DNA from: Schoenoplectus triqueter
Lineage: Eukaryota > Streptophyta > Magnoliopsida > Poales > Cyperaceae
DNA: 26,952 nucleotides
Assembly: GCA_964058805.1 (NCBI GenBank)
Contig: CAXKVV010000655.1
Coordinates: 1 to 26,952, forward strand
Reading direction: 5' to 3'
Part shown: piece by piece, positions 10,169-19,809 of the stretch
How the letters are laid out: every line of letters starts with the position of its first letter
How positions within the stretch are numbered: the first letter of the stretch is position 1
Position numbers and translations under genes: made by a program
The notes under the pieces: generated by a model
What the model saw: the letters and a program-made list of their open reading frames with translations, nothing else
The model's database searches: none
What the model was told of the DNA's origin: nothing

Positions 10169-10417
10169 CGTTCTCTCTCTCTTTCTTTCGCCCCTTCTGT
10201 CTGTTTTGGGTTTGTTTCTGAATTCTGGCCCGGAGATGGTGATTTAAACTTTGAATGCGCACAGCCTGGGGTTTCAGATTTGACCGGATCAGGCTGGGGC
10301 TAGAAATATCCAATATGAGGAGAGAATAGAAGGAATATCCGAGAAAAAGGTGCGCAAATTGTCGCGCGAGTGTTAAATACGGAAAGGAGAGGGCAGAGAG
10401 CAGACGGAACCAGATGA
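10169..10417. other. PAP 5' region (5' UTR and proximal promoter)
   Basis: On the minus strand this leads into the ATG at 10168 through a purine-rich GAAAGAAAGAGAGAGAGAA leader. It holds a P1BS-like site (10333-10340). A TATTTAA box occurs at 10373-10379, but I cannot place the transcription start. Confidence 0.5.
10333..10340. promoter_or_regulatory. P1BS-like (PHR1-binding) motif upstream of PAP
   Basis: GAATATCC fits the consensus GNATATNC bound by PHR1-type phosphate-starvation regulators. It lies about 165 bp upstream of the PAP start codon. Many plant PAP genes respond to phosphate shortage, so the site makes sense. An 8 bp motif with two free positions can also occur by chance. Confidence 0.45.
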
Positions 10418-10561
10418 GCTGTCGCGCGGCACCGTGCAGCGCAGCATGGTGTCCGTTCGATCACTTTGAGATTCGGACTAACTCGAATCTTAAAATACTA
10501 ACTCGAATTTCGAACTGATCGAACAGACACTGTGCTGCGCTGCACAGTACCGCGTGACAGC
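10418..10561. repeat. 144 bp fold-back (small MITE or hairpin) upstream of PAP
   Basis: GCTGTCGCGCGGCACCGTGC at the left is answered by the reverse of CACAGTACCGCGTGACAGC at the right. Pairing continues through GCAGCGCAGCA and GTTCGATCA, so arms of roughly 50 bases flank a short AT-rich loop. It is far more GC-rich than its surroundings. I see no clear target-site duplication. It may be a small MITE or a hairpin precursor. Confidence 0.8.
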
Positions 10562-10695
10562 AAATCCGCTTCCGAGAGGAGACTAGACTCGAGACTGGAG
10601 GAGTGTGTTTACTTCTGAACTCATTGGTAATGCGATATATATCTCAAGATTGACTTCTGACGGTTTAGAGACTAGAGTTCTTGGCTGGACTCGGT

Positions 10696-11485
<790 letters not shown>

Positions 11486-12185
11486 TTATTGCTTTCGGAA
11501 ATTTCTTTGGCACGGATTTTGTGTTCTTCCATGCTGGGTAAAATTATCCTGCAATGTGATTATTATTTATGATTATTGATTAGTATAAGACTCGTCCAGA
11601 ACTACTTTAATTGAAACCAGCAAGATATAAACCTAGTCATTTGACTAGCTAGCTGGAATCAATAATTAATTAATTAAATGTATCATATTCCAACTTAATT
11701 AAATAACAATTATCAATTATAAAATTTATTCCATACTTGTAATAATAATCATATACACAATTCAGTCTAGTTGGAATGAGCAAATTTAATTTGCGGCTGA
11801 TTTTATATTAAGGAAATGATTATTCAAATTAAAATTTTAAAAATCAATTCATTATAAACAAAAAATTAAGGGTCTTATCTTATGAAAATAGACCTTAATA
11901 TCATTTTGTAATGTTATTAAAAGAACTTAGGTTTATCGAGTTAATCAATTTCAAATACCAAATTACCAACTAATAGATTTATAATTCTTCAGTAGGAAAC
12001 AAATATAAAATAAGCAATCAATGTTTTTTTATACATTAACGAGCAGAAGCATGATCCGCATAAGTTAATTAGAACAAATGAAGAAGGAAAAGTAAAATCA
12101 AAAGGATAAGAACAAAAAATAATAATATTTTAGTGGCTCAAGTGGTAATTATCTAGAATAACGATAATTATATTATGGATTTAAC
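11486..12185. other. AT-rich intergenic DNA
   Basis: I see no coding sequence here. Short ATTAATTAATTAA runs and a small hairpin (GGTCTTATCTTATG.../AGACC, about 11870) occur, but nothing that can be classed. Confidence 0.5.
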
Positions 12186-12692
12186 TAGGGTAACAAATGA
12201 GGTGAACTAAATCAAACTCAAATTAAGATTAAGTCAAGCTAAATTAAGCCTGAGCTAAAATCAAGCTGAGCTAACTTGAACTTGAGCTAAGGTCGAGCTC
12301 AATTATTATAATTTTTACACTTATTTTCATATAATTGTAAATAATTAGAGTTGAAATCATTGAAATTTTTACGTTATCATAATAGTTATAGTCTAGTATA
12401 TTTTCTTCTTTTTTGAATTATATTAATTAATTTATCTATATTTAATTATTTTACTAATTTTATAATATTTTTAAAAAAATACATATATTTAATAAAGTAA
12501 GTATATATTAATAACTAAATAGACAAAAATATACAAAAATAATTTAATATTGAGCATATTTCAAGCCGACCCGTTGAAAAGATTATTGAACTCGAGTCAA
12601 ACTCATAAAAAAATCTAATGGAATGAGTCAAACTTCTGCTAAAAATGAGCCAAAATCGTATGAGCCAAGAGCCTCAAATTCTTATAGCCCTG
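12186..12692. mobile_element. Probable degenerate hAT-type element with GAGCT-rich ends
   Basis: The left end TAGGGTAACAAATGAG and the reversed right end CAGGGCTATAAGAATTTGAG are similar. The flanks GATTTAAC (12178-12185) and AATTTAAG (12693-12700) match at 6 of 8 positions. Inside are repeated AGCTGAGCTAACTTGA and GAGCTAAGGTCGAGCTC motifs near the left end and GAGTCAAACT/GAGCCAA motifs near the right. That pattern is common in short plant hAT-like repeats. It has no coding sequence. Confidence 0.5.
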
Positions 12693-12967
12693 AATTTAAG
12701 CTTCCAGGAAGCACAAAAAAGAGAGACTATCTTTGCGAAAAAAAAAGGTAATATGACTAATATTATCAAAATTTAATTGACTTTGTGAAATATAAATTCT
12801 AGCACGTTATCCCATGTTATTAAATTTAATCCTCTTTTGAAATTTTTTGGTAATGGTGTCGAAAATTGTCCAAAATAATTAGAGATAATCATCTACGTGC
12901 TATGAGCCACATGAATACTATTCACGTCAATGTTAGCTCTCTCCGTGAAATATATATAGAGAGAAGA
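12693..12967. other. AT-rich spacer
   Basis: Nothing recognisable is seen apart from a short TATATATA run (12950-12958) and GAGAGAAGAAA next to MITE D. Confidence 0.5.
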
Positions 12968-13339
12968 AAGCTAAAATACAACGCACTCATGTACCATGTT
13001 AAAAATCTCAAAATTTAAGTTAAAAATGACTGATTTAAATTATTCAATTTATTCTCCATATTAAATTTTTGTAGAAAATTAAATTTTATATTTTTTAAAA
13101 AAAATTTCTATTTTTTAGGTCAAGAAAAAGTTTCTTAATTTAAGGATTTTGGATCGTCAATAGTGATAATTTTTTTTACCAAAAAAATAGCAAAAAATTT
13201 TCAAAAAATATATAATTTGAATTCTAAAAGATTTTAATATGAAGAATAAATTGAACGGTTTGGATCGGGCATTTTTAACTTAAATTTTGAGATTTTAACG
13301 CGGTGCACGGATACATCCGTGCAACACGTTGTATTTTAG

Positions 13340-13342
<3 letters not shown>
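12968..13342. mobile_element. Fold-back MITE D in a (TA)n site
   Basis: The ends AAGCTAAAATACAACG match in reverse orientation. The arms continue through AATCTCAAAATTTAAGTT..AAAATG to near the centre. (TA)n sequence borders both sides. The subterminal block TTGGATCGGGCATTTTTAAC matches MITE A (4464-4806), and TTTTAATATGAAGAAT recurs in MITEs B and C. The right arm contains a perfect small palindrome, GCACGGAT/ATCCGTGC, with a 2-base spacer. It has no coding capacity. Confidence 0.8.

Positions 13343-13379
<37 letters not shown>
13342..13379. repeat. (TA)n between MITE D and MITE B
   Basis: A TA tract directly joins the end of MITE D to the GA-rich start of MITE B. Confidence 0.9.
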
Positions 13380-13399
<20 letters not shown>

Positions 13400-13806
13400 C
13401 TATTGTGAAAACATTTGCATTTCAGTCGATATGCAAACGCATCAAAAAATATTTTTTAAAATCTCAAAAAATTTAATTTATGATTTTCATTAAATTCTTC
13501 ATATGACTATCTTGTGGAATACAAAATGGAGCATTTTGATTTTTTTTAAGCTACTCTTTTGAATTTTTTAAAAAATAACCCTAAAAATAATAATAAATAT
13601 TCAATGTTTGTGTTGTTTTTTCAAAAATTCTAAAGAGTGACTTAAAAAAATCAAAATGCTCCATTTTTTTGTATCCTAGAACGTTTTAATATGAAGAATT
13701 GAATGGAAAACATAAATTAAAATTTTTGAGATTTTAAAATATATTTTTTGACGCGTTTGCATATCGGCTGAAATGCAAATATTTTCACAATAGTCTATCT
13801 CTCTCT

Positions 13807-13808
<2 letters not shown>
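13380..13808. mobile_element. Fold-back MITE B in a (TA)n site
   Basis: It starts with (GA)n and GACTATTGTGAAAACATTTG, and ends with the reverse counterpart (CAAATATTTTCACAATAGTC, then CTCTCTC). The two arms of about 200 bp pair almost along their full length, so the whole 429 bp is a hairpin. (TA)n lies on both sides. It shares its termini and the internal TTAATATGAAGAATT block with MITE C. It has no coding capacity. Confidence 0.88.

Positions 13809-13853
<45 letters not shown>
13809..13853. repeat. (AT)n between MITE B and MITE C
   Basis: A 45 bp AT tract is the only sequence between the CTCTCTC end of MITE B and the GAGAGAG start of MITE C. Confidence 0.9.
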
Positions 13854-13877
<24 letters not shown>

Positions 13878-14261
13878 ATTAGACTATTGTGAAAACATTT
13901 GCATTTCTAGTCCAAGTGTACACGGCTTCCGAAATTTAAAATTATCATTATCATTAAATTCTTCATATCAAAATATTAGTGAATATAAAAATTTAGGGTA
14001 TTTTGAGTATTGTAATTATTTTATTTTGGATTTTTGAAAATCAGCAATAATAATTTAATATTTTAGTGCTAATTTTCAAAAATCTAAAACAAATATTTAG
14101 AAAACTCAAAATACCTCAAATTTGTGTATCCCCCAATAATTTGATATGAAGAATTTAATGAAAATGATAATTTTAAATTTCAGACGTGTTATCATAAAAT
14201 TTGAGCCGTATGCACTTGAGCTCGAAATACAAATATTTTCACAATAGTCTAAGTCTCTCTC
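13854..14261. mobile_element. Fold-back MITE C in a (TA)n site
   Basis: The left end is (GA)n then TTAGACTATTGTGAAAAC. The right end is GTTTTC-like TTTTCACAATAGTCTAAG then CTCTCTC. Arms of about 190 bp pair with one notable length difference: the right arm has an extra segment near 14183-14210. (TA)n borders both sides. The termini match MITE B, while the subterminal sequence (GGCTTCCGAAATTTAAAATT) is different. It has no coding capacity. Confidence 0.85.
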
Positions 14262-14279
14262 TATATATATATATATATG
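14262..14279. repeat. (TA)n, right border of MITE C
   Basis: A short TA tract ends the chain of three MITEs. Confidence 0.8.
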
Positions 14280-14332
14280 TTCCTAATTTATATTTTTTAT
14301 TATAATTGATTACTTACATCAGCGAGGAGTCA

Positions 14333-14532
14333 AAATTTGAATATAAAAGAGACTGCATTGACTAGACTCAAAATATTAAATCAGTAAAATAAATTATAAG
14401 ATCCAATTTATAACTACTATACAAATATAATGAAATTTGAATATAAAAGAGACTGTATTCACGGGATTTAAAATATTTAATAATTAAAATAAATTATAGA
14501 ATCAATTTATAACTACTATATAAATATAATTA
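14333..14532. repeat. Two-copy 100 bp tandem duplication
   Basis: AAATTTGAATATAAAAGAGA at 14333 recurs exactly 100 bp later at 14433, and both units end in ACTACTATA.AAATATAAT. The copies differ at several positions, so the duplication is not recent. I see no coding function. Confidence 0.85.
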
Positions 14533-17065
14533 ATTTTTATAACCTCCTAATATTTATCCGTAAATATAAGCAGGACCCGCCTCTGCTTGGTTTTATGTCA
14601 GGGAATCCAAAACCTTTTGTATAGTTGAGATGGGTCATGACTCATGAGCGTCGATATAGATAAGAATAAATAATTGAAATGGGTGTTCACATTCTATATA
14701 AAAGTGCATTATAGTTATAGATACTAGCCATCGTTTATGCGTGTGAAATCAATTCTTTGGACTGTTTTTCTTCTGAAAATTTGATTCGACCTCTTGTAGG
14801 GGGGGGGGGGGGGGTTGCTGGTAGCCGCTAAAAAAAAATTCTTCTGGAAAAGTCTTGTTTAATATTTAATTAGTCTTATTTAGCTCATTAAACTATTAAT
14901 ATTTATTATTTATATATTTTAGTATGAATTTATAATATAATAAATAGTTTATAGTATGATATATACTTAAATTATTATATCAAATTGTGTGAAATATTTT
15001 ATCATTAGTTATTTTAATATAAAATATCATAAAAATATTATTAACTATTAAATTAGTCTTAGCGAGATTTAATGAATCAGCTCAGTTAACTCGTCAACTT
15101 AACGAGTTGATTTTAAGTCAAAACTTTTGACTCGAAAGTAGTTAGCGAGCCACCTCGGTCCGGCTCATTAAGATAATGAGTCATCACATGTCTAATGTAT
15201 GTGTTGATGAACCACATTAATACCTGAAACATTCGATTTCTGGTGCCACATTAGCATTTGTCTATTTTATTTTCTTAATGTTAAACCAAGTATCCAGTCA
15301 TATATAGTTGCACGCGTGTTTTTTTTAATAATTCGCGAAGAAAAGAAAGTAAGTACTCAATGAAGGCAAATTACGGAAGTTAATGAATCGGATGAATCAT
15401 CAATTCCAAAAAAAAGGGGGAAAAAGATGGAAAGATCAGGCTTCTCATATATTTAGTGCGGAATCTTTGATTAACCAAGCATCTCAAATTCTCAACCCAA
15501 CTTGTCAAATTTTTGCTTTCTACTTTTTTCCTTCTAAGTTCGATGGTTCTCTTTTTCACTACCAAGTTGCGATTAGGGGACATGCCATACTAATCTCGTG
15601 GGGTTGATTGACGCCACATAATTAGCAAAATATCACTCTAATTAATTGTATGATTAAGATGTCCTTTTGTTTATTGTTATGACAAAAAAAGGCTTATATG
15701 TGTAATAAAGATCTGATTTTATGAATTCAGCATTGGGAGTAAGCCACTGGTGTTGAATTTATAGATTTATGCACGACGCTATATAGCGGATAATAATTAT
15801 TAACTTTGAATTGTAAAAGATAGTCTTATTTCTAAATTGTTATCATTACCATGTTGTTTAACATGCAATTCAAACTTCAATAAAAAAATAAACTGAGAAT
15901 AATAGTAATTAATTTAGAATACCTTTTAACTTTTCATTTTCTTGGAACGGCTGGATTAACATCGAATATTTTAAATCATTATTTTATTCATTGCATGCAG
16001 CAAATTTGTATCATACAATTTAAATAGAATTTATATTATTTTTACTAGCTGAAAATAAAAACTATATATTAGTTTTCACACTAATCAAAAGATATTTTCT
16101 TCTTACAATTCTAAATAATATAATTATTTTTTATAACTATCTAAATCACTAAATGCACGCGATGATTGAATTCAAATTCGCTGAGTACTTTAAAAGTTGT
16201 CTATAAAAGGTGAATCCGTGAATTTAAGAGAGGAGATGTGAACGCGGTCTAAATCTGATGATTGTCATGACTTCAGAGTTCAGACACTCTACTGTAGAGT
16301 AACACAAATGATACGAACCCATGATAATTTGAGTATAAAGATTGTATATTTGAAATTCAGATAATTTAAAAAATTAATAACTTAAGACTCTTCAAAACGA
16401 AGCAAATATACAATGAGGCCATGCTTAATCAGATTTCTAGTTTATCTCTTGTGTGATGTCATAGCGATATTCTGTCGGAGACGGATTTACTCATTATGGG
16501 TCAAATGATGCCTAATTTACTAATATTTAACTTAATTATACAAATTACGAAAAAAAATTGACCTCATATTTTCAGCTAGAGTTTCTTGTTATGATCCATA
16601 GTTCTAATCATAAGAAGGATCAAATTAGAATTATTGCATATAATCTACAATATTATATTATTGAGCCCCATTAAAATGATTTCTAGCCTCCACCACAGTT
16701 GAACCACAAAATAAAATTCGTCCCTCAGAAAAAGTTCCATTTTGTTATTCATCGCCTGTATGTATATCTTTTCAGAAATAATAACGACAATTGGATTAAA
16801 AAAATTCTTAACATCTACTAATTTTAAGCGTCATGTGTATATTTGTAATCATCCCTCCAAATCATTGTAAAAAAATATACATTGATTATTAAATAATATA
16901 TACAATATCAATAAATGAAAACTACGGCATTTCGGCTGTTGGAAACTTGGACTTGGCTCTTAAAAAATAGGACTATACATAAATATTAAATAATACTATA
17001 TCAACATCAAGTCAGCTTCACATTATTGTCAAAATGTACATTGATTATATTCTGGCAAACGCACG
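14533..17065. other. Gene-free AT-rich intergenic region
   Basis: No protein with recognisable features is encoded here. It includes a 16-base poly-G run (14799-14814). Around 15060-15180, AACTCGTCAACTTAACGAG and GGCTCATTAAGATAATGAG motifs look like a decayed repeat. A possible hAT remnant (about 16478-16731) has GGAGACGGATTTAC at the left and a reversed GAGGGACGAATTT at the right, without a clear target duplication. Confidence 0.45.
14799..14814. repeat. Poly-G run (16 G)
   Basis: Sixteen G in a row stand in otherwise AT-rich sequence. The run length may be affected by sequencing or assembly error. Confidence 0.7.
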
Positions 17066-17073
17066 GTCGCATC

Positions 17074-17674
17074 TATGGTTGTGAGATCATTTTGACCGTT
17101 TATCAGATTCGTATCATATTCGATAAGTCGACGGATATAAATAAGATTTTATTTTCATTAGGTCATCGGATATGAATATGGGTAAAATTTTTTTGTTAAC
17201 TTATCAGGTATGAATATGGGTTAGGGGTTTTCGTTACCTGTTATCCATTGGATAAATTATATAAATATATATAGTTAAATATATATAAGTATAATTATTT
17301 TATATTTTAATAAATATATATATAGTTGAATTATATAAATATATAGATATATATTAATTAGTATATATTTTTTATGACAATTGACATGAAAAAATTATAT
17401 CATTTTTATTATATCTAAAATATTAATTATTATTGTAATTTATTAGTATATTTATTTAATGCTATTTATTTATCTAAATCATATATTTTTATTAAATTAT
17501 TTTTATTTTTATCTGTTATCTATCATTATCTATTCGTTACCCGAAATTATTAATGGATAAAAGTAAGATATGAATAATATTTTTTAATGAATATAAATAA
17601 AATATAAATATTTTTTTAATAAATATAAATATAAAAATACCTCATCCGTATTTACCTTACCATTGACAGCCCTA
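17074..17674. mobile_element. hAT-type non-autonomous element, 601 bp
   Basis: An exact 8 bp duplication, GTCGCATC (17066-17073 and 17675-17682), flanks the segment. The ends are TATGGTTGTGAG and, reversed, TAGGGCTGTCAA, which are imperfectly similar. The right end CATTGACAGCCCTA is the kind often seen at plant hAT ends. The left part repeats GGATATGAATATGGGT-like motifs. The interior is AT-rich with no coding sequence. Confidence 0.75.
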
Positions 17675-17684
17675 GTCGCATCGC

Positions 17685-18071
17685 CAGTTTTTAGTAATAA
17701 TAAGTTTTATTAAATTAATATTATTAAAAATAAGTGTGAGAAACGTAAAATTTCAAATATATGAATGGCAGCGCGCCACTGGCAGTGGCGCGTTCACTGC
17801 TCGTTTGAAACGCGCCATTGCCAGTTGTGTGTTTTATTATTTTTACGAAATGCACCACTGCCAGTGGCGCGTTTATTTCTTGTATATACAAAATGCGCAA
17901 GTGAGATGGAGGCACTGTGTGGGGTTTGGACGAAACGCGCCACTGGCAGTGGCGCGTTTCGTCTGCGCCACTGATAGTGGCGCGTTGTCATTCGTATATT
18001 TGAAATTTTACAGTTCTCACTCTTATTTTTAATAATATTAATTTAACAATAATTAATAATAATAAAAACTA
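17685..18071. mobile_element. MULE-type MITE carrying GC-rich palindromic modules
   Basis: A perfect 9 bp duplication, TCGCATCGC (17676-17684 and 18072-18080), flanks this 387 bp element; this length is usual for Mutator-like elements. The terminal arms of about 85 bp (CAGTTTTTAGTAATAATAAG at the left) pair with the reversed right end. The centre holds five 21 bp near-palindromes of the form CGCGCCACTG-N-CAGTGGCGCG at 17772, 17811, 17851, 17936 and 17964, plus a decayed sixth near 17893. The first three follow each other at 39-40 bp. The copy at 17931-17961 pairs perfectly over 15 bp per arm. It is far more GC-rich than the rest of the region. Confidence 0.85.
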
Positions 18072-18080
18072 TCGCATCGC

Positions 18081-18600
18081 ACGCCCACAAAGGTAAAAAG
18101 TTTATTTGGATATCTCGTAGACCCAAAAGTAAATCTTAGTTACGCTCCTTCCTTCAATGTGAATATGATAGGATCTTATTCTTTTATATCATATTTTCTT
18201 ATCCATCTTCTTATGGTTCAAAACAGTAGCTGTCATCAAATCCTTTTTCTTTTGTAAATGTCAATTATGACAAAAGAAAAGCCTCAACGACTACAATGAA
18301 TTTGAAGTTAGTTCATAAAAAAATGTACATGACATTTAAAAAAAAAGATACATCGTACATAAGAATAGTTGAAAGCCTAACACTGGTCACACACACATTC
18401 TTTTTTTTTCTTTTGTAAAGTTTTATTTAATTTTGCTACTGAGAAATTAAGGAGTAATGTTTTTTTCCTCCTTTTTTTGCCTAACTAATGTGTCAACCGT
18501 AGAACATTTTTATTGAGTACATGGTTCATAAACAAACACCGTAGCTACTGTAATTCATACCATAAAATAAGTAAACAATGGGTAGTTTTGCATAATCTAG
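18081..18600. other. AT-rich intergenic DNA
   Basis: I see no coding sequence, RNA gene or clear repeat here beyond poly-A and poly-T runs. Confidence 0.5.
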
Positions 18601-19038
18601 AATGAGGAGGATTTCAATATTATAAGTTTTGTGTGTTACAAGATGCCACTAACTCATTTTTAATTCATATTTTAAAATTTAAAATTTAAATTTCAAACTT
18701 AATCCGTTGATCTTGTTAAGTTCTATGATAGATGTATGCTTCTAAAATTTCACAATTTTTTTAAATTTATTTGATACTAGATTAAATGAGAATAAAATAA
18801 ATACATAAAAATTAATTAATCATAATTAACTAATTAATTCATTTGTTCTCATTTGATCTAGAATCAAATGAGCTTCAAAAAATTATGAAATTTTAAGAGC
18901 ATATATCTATCATAAAAATTAACTAGATTAATGGTTTAGATTCAAAATTTGAGTTTTAAATTTTAAAATATAAATTAAAAAATAATTTGATGGTATCTTG
19001 TGATACACAAAATTTATGGCATTAAAACCTCCTCATTT
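18601..19038. mobile_element. Fold-back MITE F, ~440 bp
   Basis: The left end AATGAGGAGGATTTCAAT is answered by the reverse of ATTAAAACCTCCTCATTT. The arms pair over roughly 200 bp, for example TGTGTGTTACAAGATGCCA against TGGTATCTTGTGATACACA, around an ATTAATTAATC-rich centre. I could not find a convincing target duplication, so the superfamily is open. It has no coding capacity. Confidence 0.82.
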
Positions 19039-19809
19039 ACAATTGTGGCAGGCACTTGTGGAGCCCGTGCGATTAATGAAGATATAAGAATAAGAACTAT
19101 ATTCCTTCTGGCTAGCTGCAATTGCACTATAGTCTATACATAGCCATCAATGAGCTACTGCTGCCAATATCTCAAATAATGTGATAATAATAAATGAAGA
19201 GTAAATCTAGTTATACTTAGCTCATAAACATCCCTAGCGAGTTAATTAGAAAATATAATTTATCATCTCAAAATATTTTATTTATGTTGCATCATATATT
19301 TTTATATTTAAATTCTGTACGACGGAAAATTCTCTAAATTTCAACTTTTTCTTTCAGAATGTTTTAAAATCCTTCTAAAGTCATAATAAAAAATAATAAA
19401 TATTTATATATGAAAATATATCATTTTGAAAAAAATACTTAAAAAACTCTCAAAAGTCAAAATAGAAACTTTTCATATCATGCAATATCTTGATATAAAG
19501 AATTTAGAAATGATAATTGTTTAGCTTCAATAATTAAAAAAAAACTAAAAATATATTATTTTTAGCGAGCTTAAAAAATCAGCACAATATATGTTATTTG
19601 TGATATGTGTATTATGTATATAGATTTAGATGTGTTTTATAACATGTATTTGGAAGGATTTGAATTTTTTAGTTGTTTAAATATTATTACATTTGCTACA
19701 TTACTTGAATGAAATATAATAGAAGTAATGAGATTTGAGATAAATCTTTTACTCATATGTCCAATAGTAAATTTATTTATTTTATGAATTTTTAATTAAA
19801 TAGAAAATT
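19039..19809. other. AT-rich intergenic DNA with a possible decayed MITE
   Basis: Between about 19203 and 19600, weak inverted similarity is seen (AGCTCATAAACATCCCTAGCGAG against the reverse of AGCGAGCTTAAAAAATC). An internal TTGATATAAAGAATTTAGAAATGATAATT-like stretch resembles the centre of MITEs B and C. It may be an old relative. No coding sequence is seen. Confidence 0.35.

Noticed and set aside
15380..15607. Overlapping open frames of 67 aa (minus) and 74 aa (plus)
   Set aside because: They shadow each other, show no recognisable domain, and have no splice or promoter context. Chance frames of this size are expected.
17724..18032. Several overlapping open frames of 60-98 aa on both strands
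   Set aside because: They arise because the palindromic modules lack stop codons on either strand. The same peptide pieces appear in both directions, and the ends lie in MITE arms.
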